In this document: positions 47,728 through 56,281 of the stretch, piece by piece
Layout of the letters: every line of letters starts with the position of its first letter
Numbering within the stretch: the stretch's first letter is position 1
NCBI RefSeq assembly: GCF_024273235.1
Contig: NZ_JANBVH010000001.1
Coordinates: 166,796-230,795, forward strand
DNA: 64,000 nt
From: Sphingomonas faeni
Lineage (GTDB): Bacteria; Pseudomonadota; Alphaproteobacteria; Sphingomonadales; Sphingomonadaceae
Direction: 5' to 3'
The notes under the pieces: generated by a model
What the model was told of the DNA's origin: nothing
Databases searched by the model: none
Seen by the model: the letters and a program-made list of their open reading frames with translations, nothing else
Program-made: the position numbers and the translations under genes

Positions 47728-48659
47728 GAGCGGGAGGACATCACCCAGTGGCCGCCACGCTTGCGGATCGCGACACCCAGCAGCGGCGCGGCGAGCCGTG
47801 GATCGCCCACCAGCTTGGCGGTGGCGATGCTGCCGCTGAACGACCGCTTCGCCACTGTCGGGTCGGCGCGCAGGTCGACGCCGAGCGCGCGCGACAGATC
47901 GTCCGCGACCTCGGCCAGCGTCGCGCCCTCATAGGCCAGCACGCTGTCGCGCCACGATCCGACGCTGGCGACGTCGACCGCCGTCACGGTCGGCTTGCCG
48001 TCGCGGACGAGCAGCCCCTGCCCCTTCACGAGCCGGATGCCGTCGCGTCCCGGATTATAGTCGACCGCGCCTTCGGACACCGCGACGCGCGTATCGCCCA
48101 GCGCGTACTTCACGTCGAACGCGGTGCCGACGTCAACCAGCCGCGCGCCGCCGACGCTCACCTCGAACGGATCGCTGTCGTCGTGCCGGACCACGAACAT
48201 CGCCTCGCCGCGCTCCAGCGTCGCGATCCGCGGGTCGTCGCGATCGAGCATCAGGCGTGTCGCACCACCCATCGCGATGCTGCTCCCATCGGCGAGCTGC
48301 ACCGTCCGCATGGCCCCCGCTGCCGTCTCGACCGCATAGGGGTGCGTGCGCGTGTCGAGCGCCTCATAGCCGACGAACAACGCCAACGACGCCGCGATCG
48401 CGCCACCGGTCCAGACCGGCCAGCGCCGCTTCGGCATCGGCACGACGACCGGCGCGGCCATCTCGGCCGGCACGGACGCCGCCATCTCCTCGATATCCGC
48501 CGACATCGCATGATACGCCGCCGCGTGACGCGGGTCCGCCTCCAGCCAGGCGTGGAACGCCGGCCAGTCGTCGAACGCATCGCTACCGATCCGGACGACC
48601 CAGTCCAGCGCAGCCCCGTTCAGCGCAGGGGCGTCGATATCGTCATGCTCCGCCATCAT
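47724..48659 (-). CDS. FecR-family anti-sigma regulator
   Basis: 311 residues. Cytoplasmic N-terminus (DUF4880-like; ALDWVVRIGSDAFDDWPAFHAWLEADPRHAAAYH), one membrane segment (about 83-99), then a periplasmic FecR domain (VETAAGAMRTVQLADGSSIAMGGATRLM, RLVDVGTAFDVKY) and a C-terminal STN-contacting part. It would hold the ECF sigma factor inactive until the STN receptor signals. It lies 48 bases after the sigma gene and overlaps the receptor start by ATGA. Confidence 0.93.
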   Translation of the reverse strand: MMAEHDDIDAPALNGAALDWVVRIGSDAFDDWPAFHAWLEADPRHAAAYHAMSADIEEMAASVPAEMAAPVVVPMPKRRWPVWTGGAIAASLALFVGYEALDTRTHPYAVETAAGAMRTVQLADGSSIAMGGATRLMLDRDDPRIATLERGEAMFVVRHDDSDPFEVSVGGARLVDVGTAFDVKYALGDTRVAVSEGAVDYNPGRDGIRLVKGQGLLVRDGKPTVTAVDVASVGSWRDSVLAYEGATLAEVADDLSRALGVDLRADPTVAKRSFSGSIATAKLVGDPRLAAPLLGVAIRKRGGHWVMSSRS

Positions 48660-48707
48660 GGCCTCCTATACGCGATGACGGAGACGATCCGGTACGACCT
48701 TGAAAAC

Positions 48708-49223
48708 TCAGGTCTCGTCATAGCGTCGCTTCGCATCGATCATCGCACGATACGCTTTCCGCAAGTCGCCCTCGACGGTGCTGAGGCTCACCCCGAACTC
48801 GGCGGCGACGATCCTTTGCTCGATCCCGTCGATCCGGTGCCGACGGAATATCCGCGCGGCGCGGTCGCCGACCGACTGCAATGCGGTCTCCGCCAGCGCC
48901 GCCTGCTCGCGCGCGATCACGACCCGTTCGGCGGACGGCTCCTCCGACCGATCGAGCGAGGGGCCGCCGGTCGCCTCCGTCCATTCCCGATCCCGCTTCT
49001 CGGCCTGCCGCACCGCGCGGTGGCGGTCGAGCATCAGGTTGTTCGCCATCCGGTACAGATACGACAGCGGCGACGCGATCGGCCCGGTCGGCGCGGTCTG
49101 GATCCGCAGCCACAGCTCGTGCAGCAGATCCTCCGCCGCATCGCCCGCACCGAGCGACCGGAGAAACCGCAGCAGCGTGTCGCGGTTCGCGAGGAAAACG
49201 GCCTCAAGGCCCGAGGAGTCCAT
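48708..49223 (-). CDS. ECF RNA polymerase sigma factor (FecI-like)
   Basis: 171 residues: sigma region 2 (about 10-75: LLRFLRSLGAGDAAEDLLHELWLRI, LSYLYRMANNLMLDRHR) and region 4 (about 115-165: ARIFRRHRIDGIEQRIVAAEFGVSLSTVEGDLRKAYRAM). No region 3. First gene of the sigma - FecR - STN receptor set, so its main target is probably the receptor promoter or its own. Confidence 0.93.
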   Translation of the reverse strand: MDSSGLEAVFLANRDTLLRFLRSLGAGDAAEDLLHELWLRIQTAPTGPIASPLSYLYRMANNLMLDRHRAVRQAEKRDREWTEATGGPSLDRSEEPSAERVVIAREQAALAETALQSVGDRAARIFRRHRIDGIEQRIVAAEFGVSLSTVEGDLRKAYRAMIDAKRRYDET

Positions 49224-49329
49224 GTTCCGCCCGTGTCGATAGGCCGCCGATCGGCGCTCGACGGCGCCGTGTTCCCGGCGGGACTACAGCGCTTGGCGAG
49301 GAGACACAATCGGCCCGCCCGGCACCCCG

Positions 49330-50673
49330 TTACCGATGAAGCAACGTCCAGCCCTGCGGCAGATAGTCCGTCGACATGTAATAATAGAACAGGCACGTGC
49401 CGTCGCGGCGATAGGTCCCACCCTTGACGAGGCCGAGCGCGGTGGTGCCCTCGAACACCGGCGCGCCGCTGTCGCCGGCCTTGCACGTCGGCCCCTCGAC
49501 CGCGACCCAGGTCGGCAGGCACGCGCCGCCGCACAGATCGCCGGCGGGGGCGAAATCGACCATCGCCACCACCGCACAGCTATAGCCGGTCCGCTCGCCG
49601 CGATGACACACGAAGTCGCCCGCCCGCGTGCTGGTGCGGTAGCGCCATGTCGCGACGGGCCGCGCGAGCGTCTTGGCGGTGTCCGCGTAGAACAGCGGCG
49701 CGTAGGCGATGCCCGGGGCGGTCGCGACGTTGACCTGCACGTCCTGATATCCCCAGCCCCATTGCCCGACGAACGCCAGCGGCCATTCCTCGCGGCTGCC
49801 GTCCGACGGGCGCTTGCCGACATAGGAGAGCGTGTCCGGGCAATGCGCCGCGGTGACCACGCCGTTGCGCATCCCGTCGGACACGACGAAGCCGGTCGTG
49901 CAGGCATAGCGCTTGCCATCGACGGTACCGACCACACGCCCGCCACCCTCGATGGCGCCACCCTCGATCGCGCCGCCCTCGATCGCGCCACTTTGTGCAG
50001 GCGTCGCGTCGGTTGCAGGGGGAGCCGCCTCGACCTGCATGTCGACCGGCGGCCGATCGACGACATCGATGCGTACCGGCACGCCTGTCATCGCCGCGAT
50101 CCGCGCGCGCAATTCGCCGTTCCGGTCGAGATCGGCGTCGGCGCTGGCGGTCATCACGACAAGCTCGCCGGTCCGCTGATCCACACCGAGTCCGGGCGGA
50201 TGCGGCAGGGAATCGCGGATCTTCGCCTGATAGGTGGTGATCGCGGCGAGCACCGCGTCGCGTGTCGCGGTGGCGCCGGTGCGGAAGACGATCGGAACGG
50301 TCATCCCGCCGGCGACGACCTGCTGGTCCGGCACGGGATCGGTGCCGGTCAGCAGCACGACGATCCGGTAGGTCGGCAGATGCTCGATCGCGATTCCGGC
50401 CCAGCGGTCCTTGAAGGTTTCGCGCAGCGCGTCGGTCGCCGGCACGCTGTCGCCCTGCGCCCGCAGCCGCCGCAACGCCTCGTCGAACGGCACACCGAAC
50501 CGTCGCGCATATTCCGCCGCGTCCTGCATCAGCGCATCGACCGGCAATTGCACGTGCGCCTGCACGTGCGCCGCGCCACTCGCGGGCGGGGGAACGACCT
50601 GCGCGGCGGACGCGGTCGCCATGGCAACCGCAAGCAGCGCGCTCGCCATTCCGCGGATCAAAGACTTCAACAT
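49330..50673 (-). CDS. exported S1-type serine protease with propeptide
   Basis: 447 residues. Signal peptide (about 1-28, cleavage near ASA-AQ). A propeptide-like region (about 50-225) precedes a Gly-rich linker with a perfect GAIEG pentapeptide repeated three times (DNA 49944-49990). The protease domain (about 255-447) carries H277 in TAAHC, a candidate Asp in the DVQVN stretch and S402 in CKAGDSGAP, as in streptogrisin/alpha-lytic proteases. Several cysteines suggest disulfides and an extracellular or periplasmic location. ATG 50673 (MLKSLIRGMAS) was preferred to upstream starts that translate a tandem repeat. Divergent from the S9 peptidase. Confidence 0.85.
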   Translation of the reverse strand: MLKSLIRGMASALLAVAMATASAAQVVPPPASGAAHVQAHVQLPVDALMQDAAEYARRFGVPFDEALRRLRAQGDSVPATDALRETFKDRWAGIAIEHLPTYRIVVLLTGTDPVPDQQVVAGGMTVPIVFRTGATATRDAVLAAITTYQAKIRDSLPHPPGLGVDQRTGELVVMTASADADLDRNGELRARIAAMTGVPVRIDVVDRPPVDMQVEAAPPATDATPAQSGAIEGGAIEGGAIEGGGRVVGTVDGKRYACTTGFVVSDGMRNGVVTAAHCPDTLSYVGKRPSDGSREEWPLAFVGQWGWGYQDVQVNVATAPGIAYAPLFYADTAKTLARPVATWRYRTSTRAGDFVCHRGERTGYSCAVVAMVDFAPAGDLCGGACLPTWVAVEGPTCKAGDSGAPVFEGTTALGLVKGGTYRRDGTCLFYYYMSTDYLPQGWTLLHR

Positions 50674-50742
50674 GCAAGGCGATCCTGGAGGCGTTGGGCG
50701 ATCATGACCTGATACCGCCATGATCTGAACCGGTGCTTTCAC

Positions 50743-50812
50743 GCAAGCGAAGCTGAGCGTGCAAGCAAAGCTGGGGCGTGCAGGCAAAGCCGGGGCGTGC
50801 AAGCAATCGAGG
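50743..50812. repeat. tandem 19-bp repeats in a divergent promoter region
   Basis: About three and a half direct copies of GCAAGCAAAGCTGGGGCGT (starts 50743, 50761, 50780, 50799), with one shortened and a few substitutions. It lies between the S1 protease and S9 peptidase starts. Confidence 0.8.
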
Positions 50813-50852
50813 TGATTGCGCGCGATCTCGCAAGCGTCCTATCAAGCACGCC

Positions 50853-52883
50853 ATGAAGACCCTGCTCTCTGCCAGCCTCGCCGTGCTCGCCTTTGCGAGT
50901 GCCCCTGCCGCCGCCCGGCAACTCACCATCGACGATGTGACGATGCTCAGCCGCGTCGGTGCGCCGACCACCTCGCAGGACGGACGCTGGCTCGTCTGGG
51001 CGCAGCGCGAGACCGATCTCGCGGCGGACAAGGGGCGTTTCGACCTTTGGCGGCTCGATCTCAGCACACCGGGCGCGACGCCGGTGAAGCTGCTCGCCGA
51101 TCCGCAGGTCAACGAGAACGATCCTCAGATCGTCGGCAGCACGGTGTATTTCACCTCGGACAAGGGCGGCGAGGACGCGGTCTGGTCGGTGCCCGTCACC
51201 GGCGGCACGCCGCGGCGCGTCACCAGCTTCAAGGGTGGGTTCAGCGGTTTCAAGGTCGCGCCGACCGGCGACAAGTTGCTCGTCTGGGCGGATCGCAAGC
51301 CGGGTGCACCGAGCCTCGAGCCGGCGATGGTCAAGAAGGACCCGAACGCGGGGGCCGGGCGGACCTACGACCAGCTGTTCGTGCGGCATTGGGATACATG
51401 GGCGGACGGCACGCGCTCGCAGCTGTTCGTGTTGCCACTGACCGCCGCGGGTGCGACCGGGAACGGCGTTCCGCTGGTCGGCGCGCTGGTCGGCGATGCG
51501 CCGTCCAAGCCGTTCGGCGGCGGCGAGGAAGTCTCGTGGAGCCCCGATGGCCGCACCGTGTATTTCGCGATGCGCGAGGCTGGGCGGATCGAGGCGCTGT
51601 CGACCAATCTCGACATCTTCTCGGTCCCGGCGGACGGCTCGGCCGCACCGGTCAACCTCACCGCCGCGAACAAGGCGACCGACAACCTCCCGACGGTATC
51701 GCCCGATGGCCGCACGCTCGCCTATTTCGCGATGCGGCGGCCTGGGTTCGAGGCGGATCGCCAGGTGCTGACGCTGCGCGATATCGCCAGCGGCAAGACG
51801 GTGTCGCTGACCGAGCGCTGGGACCGGTCGGTCGGCTCGATCGCCTGGGCGCCCGATTCGAAGTCGCTCTACGTCACCGCCGACGACACGCAGGAGACGC
51901 CCTTGTTCCGCGTCGATGCGTCGAGCGGCGCGGTCACGCGGCTGACGCAGGAGGGCCATGTCGGCGCGGTCGCGATCACGCCGCGCGGGCCGGTGGTGGC
52001 GATGGACAGCCTCACCGCACCCGCCGATTTCTTTCGTCTGGGCACCGGCGCACCGCAGCGCCTGACGCAGGTCAACGCGACGAAGCTCGCCGGGATCGAC
52101 ATGCCGACCGTTACGCGGTTCAATTTCAAGGGCGCGAACGCCGACACCGTCTGGGGCTATGCGGTGAAGCCGTACGGCTCGGCGGGGAAAGTCCCGATCG
52201 CCTACATGGTTCACGGCGGACCGCAGGGATCGAGCAACAACAGCTGGTCCTATCGCTGGAACCCGGCGGTGTTCGCAGGCGCCGGCTACGGGCTGGTCGC
52301 GGTCGATTTCCACGGGTCGACCGGCTACGGCCAGGGCTTCACCGACGCGATCAGCAACGATTGGGGCGGCTGGCCGCTCGAGGATCTGCAAAAGGGTCTG
52401 AAGGCCGCGACCGACAAGTTCGCGTGGCTCGATGCCGACAATGCCTGCGCGCTCGGCGCGTCCTATGGCGGCTACATGATGAACTGGTTCGAGGGGCAGT
52501 GGCCCGATCGCTTCAAGTGCATCGTCCAGCATGACGGCGTGTTCGACGCGCGCGCGATGGCCTACGAGACCGAGGAGCTCTGGTTCGACGAATGGGAGCA
52601 TGGCGGGAAAGCCTATTACGAGGACCCGCAGGCATTCGAGAAATGGAACCCGGTCAATTACGTCGCCAAGTGGAAGACGCCGATGCTGGTGATCACCGGC
52701 GAGAAGGACTTCCGCATTCCGTATACGCAGGGGCTGGCGACGTTCACCGCGTTGCAGCGGCGCGGGATCCCGTCGCGGCTGCTGGTGAACCCGAACGAGA
52801 ACCACTGGGTGCTCAAGCCGAAGAACTCGCGGCAATGGTATGGTGAGGTGATCGGGTGGATGGACAAGTGGACGGGGAAGTAG
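50853..52883 (+). CDS. exported S9 family prolyl-oligopeptidase-type peptidase
   Basis: 676 residues. Signal peptide (MKTLLSASLAVLAFASAPAAA), a beta-propeller (about 35-420 with WSPDGRTVYFAMR and WAPDSKSLYVTADD), then an alpha/beta-hydrolase domain with the nucleophile S537 in GASYGGYMMN; the late His is in NENHWVL. It cleaves short peptides in the periplasm, probably acylaminoacyl- or dipeptidyl-peptidase-like. ATG 50853 was chosen because the signal peptide begins there; upstream in-frame sequence translates the tandem repeat. Divergent from the S1 protease, so the two may be co-regulated through the repeats. Confidence 0.93.
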   Translation: MKTLLSASLAVLAFASAPAAARQLTIDDVTMLSRVGAPTTSQDGRWLVWAQRETDLAADKGRFDLWRLDLSTPGATPVKLLADPQVNENDPQIVGSTVYFTSDKGGEDAVWSVPVTGGTPRRVTSFKGGFSGFKVAPTGDKLLVWADRKPGAPSLEPAMVKKDPNAGAGRTYDQLFVRHWDTWADGTRSQLFVLPLTAAGATGNGVPLVGALVGDAPSKPFGGGEEVSWSPDGRTVYFAMREAGRIEALSTNLDIFSVPADGSAAPVNLTAANKATDNLPTVSPDGRTLAYFAMRRPGFEADRQVLTLRDIASGKTVSLTERWDRSVGSIAWAPDSKSLYVTADDTQETPLFRVDASSGAVTRLTQEGHVGAVAITPRGPVVAMDSLTAPADFFRLGTGAPQRLTQVNATKLAGIDMPTVTRFNFKGANADTVWGYAVKPYGSAGKVPIAYMVHGGPQGSSNNSWSYRWNPAVFAGAGYGLVAVDFHGSTGYGQGFTDAISNDWGGWPLEDLQKGLKAATDKFAWLDADNACALGASYGGYMMNWFEGQWPDRFKCIVQHDGVFDARAMAYETEELWFDEWEHGGKAYYEDPQAFEKWNPVNYVAKWKTPMLVITGEKDFRIPYTQGLATFTALQRRGIPSRLLVNPNENHWVLKPKNSRQWYGEVIGWMDKWTGK

Positions 52884-52925
52884 GCGCCGCTTCCTTCCTC
52901 CCGATCCCCCACCCGGCGAATGAGT

Positions 52926-53031
52926 ACCACCCCGGCGAAGGCCGGGGCCCAATTGGAAAGGTAGAAGTAACGAGGGACTGTCCGTAGCCACTCCCGTCCC
53001 CCAATTGGGCCCCGGCCTCCGCCAGGGTGGT
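52926..53031. repeat. palindromic intergenic element, family A-like
   Basis: ACCACCCCGGCGAAGGCCGG at the left and GGCCTCCGCCAGGGTGGT at the right, with GGGCCCAATTGG / CCAATTGGGCCC inside. Immediately followed by another element at 53065-53117; both are between convergent genes. Confidence 0.8.
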
Positions 53032-53064
53032 TGCGCGAGGTGACGGTTTCCTCTGGCTTACCCT

Positions 53065-53117
53065 GTTTCCCCGCGAAGGCGGGGACCCAGACTGGGCTCC
53101 CGCCTTCGCGGGAGAAC
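53065..53117. repeat. compact palindromic element, family C-like
   Basis: A 26-base arm starting GTTTCCCCGCGAAGGCGGGG and its near-perfect complement ending CGCCTTCGCGGGAGAAC, separated by one base. Each arm is also a hairpin (CCCGCGAAGGCGGG). The core CGCGAAGGCG recalls the family C element at 6369-6450. Confidence 0.75.
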
Positions 53118-53144
53118 AACGAAGGGCGAACGGCGCTCTCCTGC

Positions 53145-54080
53145 TTAGTGCGCCTTCTTGCCCTTCACCGCATGCAACCCCAGCGCAATCGCGCCGCCCA
53201 GAATCAACCCGACGATCCCCGAGAAGAACGCGTTAACCGCCCAGTTCACGACCCCCTTCGCGACCGGCACCGCCGCCGCGGCGCTCTCGGCCGTGTGGTG
53301 GATCCAGTGCGGCACCGTCGTGAACCCGAAATCCTCGACGCCGTGGACGATGATCTGGCCGCCGACCCACACCATCGCCGCAGTCCCGATCACCGACAGC
53401 GCCGACATCACCAGCGGCATGCCCTTCACCAGTCCGCGCCCGAGCGCCTGCACCGCCGCGCCGTTGCGCTGCGCCAGATGCAGGCCGATGTCGTCCATCT
53501 TCACGATCAGCGCGACCACGCCGTACACCGCGATGGTGATGACGATGCCGACCAGCGCCAGCACGATCGCCTGTTCCCAGATCGGCTTGGTCGCGACGTC
53601 CGACAGCGCGATCACCATGATCTCGGCCGACAGGATGAAGTCGGTGCGGATCGCGCCCGAGACCTTCTGCGCCTCCAGCGCCTTCGGGTCGGTCGGCGCG
53701 TCCACCACCTCCTCGGCATGGCCGCCGCCGAACGCCTCGAGGATCTTCTCCGCCCCCTCGAAGCATAGATACGTGCCGCCGATCATCAGCAACGGCGTCA
53801 GCAGCCACGGTGCGAACGCGCTCAACGCCAGCGCCGCCGGCAGGATGAAGAGCAGCTTGTTGCGGAACGAGCCAAGCGCGATCTTGCCGATCATCGGCAG
53901 CTCGCGCTTCGGCTCGAACCCGACCATGTAGCGCGGCGTCACCGCGGCATCGTCGACCACCACGCCGATCGCCTTGCTGCCCGCCTTGCTGGTCGCCGCG
54001 CCGATATCATCGAGGCTGGCGGCGGCGAGCTTGGTGATCCCGGCAATGTCGTCGAGCAGTGCGACCAATCCTGTCGGCAT
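53145..54080 (-). CDS. DUF808 family inner-membrane protein (YedI-like)
   Basis: 311 residues with about six membrane segments. The N-terminus SGLVALLDD-type (here PTGLVALLDDIAGITKLAAASLDDIGAA), GVVVDDAAVTPRYM and the histidine/glutamate-rich FEGAEKILEAFGGG are characteristic of DUF808. Function unknown. ATG 54080 has AAAGGA nine bases upstream; the frame is open further upstream but without family similarity. It is divergent from the adenine deaminase gene and ends after two palindromic repeats. Confidence 0.9.
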   Translation of the reverse strand: MPTGLVALLDDIAGITKLAAASLDDIGAATSKAGSKAIGVVVDDAAVTPRYMVGFEPKRELPMIGKIALGSFRNKLLFILPAALALSAFAPWLLTPLLMIGGTYLCFEGAEKILEAFGGGHAEEVVDAPTDPKALEAQKVSGAIRTDFILSAEIMVIALSDVATKPIWEQAIVLALVGIVITIAVYGVVALIVKMDDIGLHLAQRNGAAVQALGRGLVKGMPLVMSALSVIGTAAMVWVGGQIIVHGVEDFGFTTVPHWIHHTAESAAAAVPVAKGVVNWAVNAFFSGIVGLILGGAIALGLHAVKGKKAH

Positions 54081-54213
54081 CGATGGTATCCTTTGCGTGC
54101 GTTCACGCGCTCGGTAACGTGACAGGATTGTCATGCAACGGCTTTCGCACTTGCGGTAGTGCATGGCGCGCGGAATGGTTGCAGCCGACGCGACCCAAGC
54201 GACAGGACGAGCC

Positions 54214-55224
54214 ATGACAGACGACTTCATCACGCACCTGCCCAAGGCGGAACTGCATCTGCACATCGAGGGCAGCCTGGAGCCCGAACTCATGTTCGCG
54301 CTGGCCGAGCGCAACAAGGTCGCGATCCCGTTCAAGAGCGTCGAGGACGTCCGCGCGGCGTACAGCTTCACCAATCTGCAGACCTTCCTCGACATCTATT
54401 ATGCGGGCGCCGCGGTGCTCCAGACCGAGGAGGATTTCCGCGATCTGGCGGTCGCCTATTTCGACCGCGTCGCACAGGACGGCGTGGTGCATGCTGAGAT
54501 CTTCTTCGATCCACAGACGCACACGCATCGCGGCATACCGTTCGACGTGGTCGCACGCGGGCTGTTCGCCGGCATCGACGAGGCGCAGGCCAAGCATGGC
54601 ATGTCGGTCGGCCTGATCATGAGCTTCCTCCGCCATCTCGACGAGGAGGATGCGTTCAAGACGTTCGCGCAGGCCGAGCCGTGGCTCGACCAGTTCATCG
54701 GCGTCGGGCTCGATTCGTCCGAGGTCGGCCATCCGCCATCGAAGTTCGCGCGCGTGTTCGCTGCGTCGGCGGATGCCGGGCTGATGCTGTGCGCGCACGC
54801 CGGCGAGGAGGGCCCGCCCGCGTATATCCACGAGGCGCTCGATATCCTTCAGGTGGACCGGATCGACCACGGCAATCGCGCGCTGGAGGATCCGGCCTTG
54901 GTCGCACGGTTGGCCCGCGATGCGATGACGCTGACCGTGTGCCCGCTGTCGAACGTGGCGTTGCGCAACGTCGACCGGCTCGAGAACCACCCGATCGACC
55001 GGATGCTCGATCTCGGCCTGCGCGCGACGATCCATTCGGACGATCCGGCCTATTTCGGCGGCTATATCGGCGAGAATTTCCGCCAGACCGCGCGCGCGAA
55101 GAATCTCTCGCGCGAGCAGGTGGTGACGCTCGCGCGGAACAGCTTCCTCGGCAGCTTCCTCGACGACGAGGCGCTCAGCGGCCATCTCGCGACGCTGGAT
55201 GCATACGCTAAAGCGCATCCGTGA
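54214..55224 (+). CDS. adenine deaminase (adenosine deaminase-like fold)
   Basis: 336 residues. Zinc amidohydrolase with H15/H17 in ELHLHIEGS, HAGEE (catalytic E) and IHSDDPAYFGGY. The segment HAEIFFDPQTHTHRGI is typical of the adenine deaminase branch (fungal Aah1 type) rather than true adenosine deaminases, so the likely reaction is adenine to hypoxanthine in purine salvage. ATG 54214 follows AGGA; an upstream ATG at 54163 is less likely. The stop overlaps the GTG start of the transporter-like gene. Confidence 0.9.
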   Translation: MTDDFITHLPKAELHLHIEGSLEPELMFALAERNKVAIPFKSVEDVRAAYSFTNLQTFLDIYYAGAAVLQTEEDFRDLAVAYFDRVAQDGVVHAEIFFDPQTHTHRGIPFDVVARGLFAGIDEAQAKHGMSVGLIMSFLRHLDEEDAFKTFAQAEPWLDQFIGVGLDSSEVGHPPSKFARVFAASADAGLMLCAHAGEEGPPAYIHEALDILQVDRIDHGNRALEDPALVARLARDAMTLTVCPLSNVALRNVDRLENHPIDRMLDLGLRATIHSDDPAYFGGYIGENFRQTARAKNLSREQVVTLARNSFLGSFLDDEALSGHLATLDAYAKAHP

Positions 55225-56201
55225 TCGGCCGCTTCCTCGCGGTCTTCGAACCGTTCATCCTGATGCTGCTCGGCACCGTCGTGCTGGCGAGCCTGTTGCC
55301 GGCGCGCGGCGAGATGGCGACGATCGTCGGCTACGCGGCGGATATCGGCATCGTCCTGCTGTTCTTCCTCCACGGCGCGAAGCTGTCGCGTGACGCGATT
55401 CTGTCGGGATTGCGCAACTGGAAGCTGCACCTCGCGGTGCTGGCCGTGACCTTCGTCGCGTTCCCGCTGTTCGGTCTAGGGCTCAGCGCACTGCCGTTCG
55501 TGAATGGACCGCTCGCTGCCGGGCTGCTGTTCCTGACGCTGCTCCCCTCGACCGTGCAGTCGTCGATCGCCTTTACCGCGATCGCGCGCGGCAATGTCGC
55601 GGCGGCGGTATGCAGCGCATCGTTCTCCAACCTGCTCGGGATCGTGGTTACGCCCGCGCTGGTCGCGTTGCTGATGGAGACGTCGGGCAGCGGCGGGATC
55701 TCGATCGACAGCATCGAGGCGATCGTGCTGCAATTGCTCGTCCCGTTCGTCGCCGGGCATCTGCTGCGTCCGTGGATCGGCGCGTGGGTAACGCGGCGGA
55801 AAGCGATGCTCACCGTCGTCGATCGCGGCTCGATCCTGCTGGTCGTCTACAGCGCGTTCGGGGCCGCGGTGGTCGAGGGCCTCTGGACCAAATTGTCGAT
55901 CGGCGACCTGATCCTGATCGGGCTGCTCTGCGCCGCGCTGCTTGCGTTCGTCCTGGCGCTCACCTTCGCCGTCGCGCGGCTGATGAAACTGCCCCGCGAG
56001 GATGCGATCGTCCTCCAATTCTGCGGCTCCAAGAAGAGCCTCGCATCGGGCGTGCCGATGGCCGGCGTACTGTTCCCGCCCGCGCAGGTCGGCGTCATCC
56101 TCCTGCCACTGATGCTGTTCCACCAGCTGCAACTGATCGCCTGCGCCGTGATCGCGCGCCGCTATGCCGAGAGCGCGCCACGCGATACTGCCCTGGGTTA
56201 A
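55221..56201 (+). CDS. bile acid:sodium symporter family protein (YfeH-like)
   Basis: 326 residues with nine to ten membrane segments throughout. SBF-like family: ILFFLHGAKLS-type motif (LLFFLHGAKLSRDAIL), PSTVQSSIAFT and QFCGSKKSLASGVPMAGVLF, where polar residues in the crossing helices bind sodium. The substrate is not known; bacterial YfeH-type proteins transport organic anions. The GTG start overlaps the deaminase stop (GTGA), so the two are one operon, which raises the question whether the transported compound is purine-related. Confidence 0.9.
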   Translation: MIGRFLAVFEPFILMLLGTVVLASLLPARGEMATIVGYAADIGIVLLFFLHGAKLSRDAILSGLRNWKLHLAVLAVTFVAFPLFGLGLSALPFVNGPLAAGLLFLTLLPSTVQSSIAFTAIARGNVAAAVCSASFSNLLGIVVTPALVALLMETSGSGGISIDSIEAIVLQLLVPFVAGHLLRPWIGAWVTRRKAMLTVVDRGSILLVVYSAFGAAVVEGLWTKLSIGDLILIGLLCAALLAFVLALTFAVARLMKLPREDAIVLQFCGSKKSLASGVPMAGVLFPPAQVGVILLPLMLFHQLQLIACAVIARRYAESAPRDTALG

Positions 56202-56281
56202 CACGCTAAACCCTTGCCGGTATTTGCTTTGTTCCACCGGTAGCGGCATGGTCGGGCTGCTATCACGAGAGTTTCGAGTTC

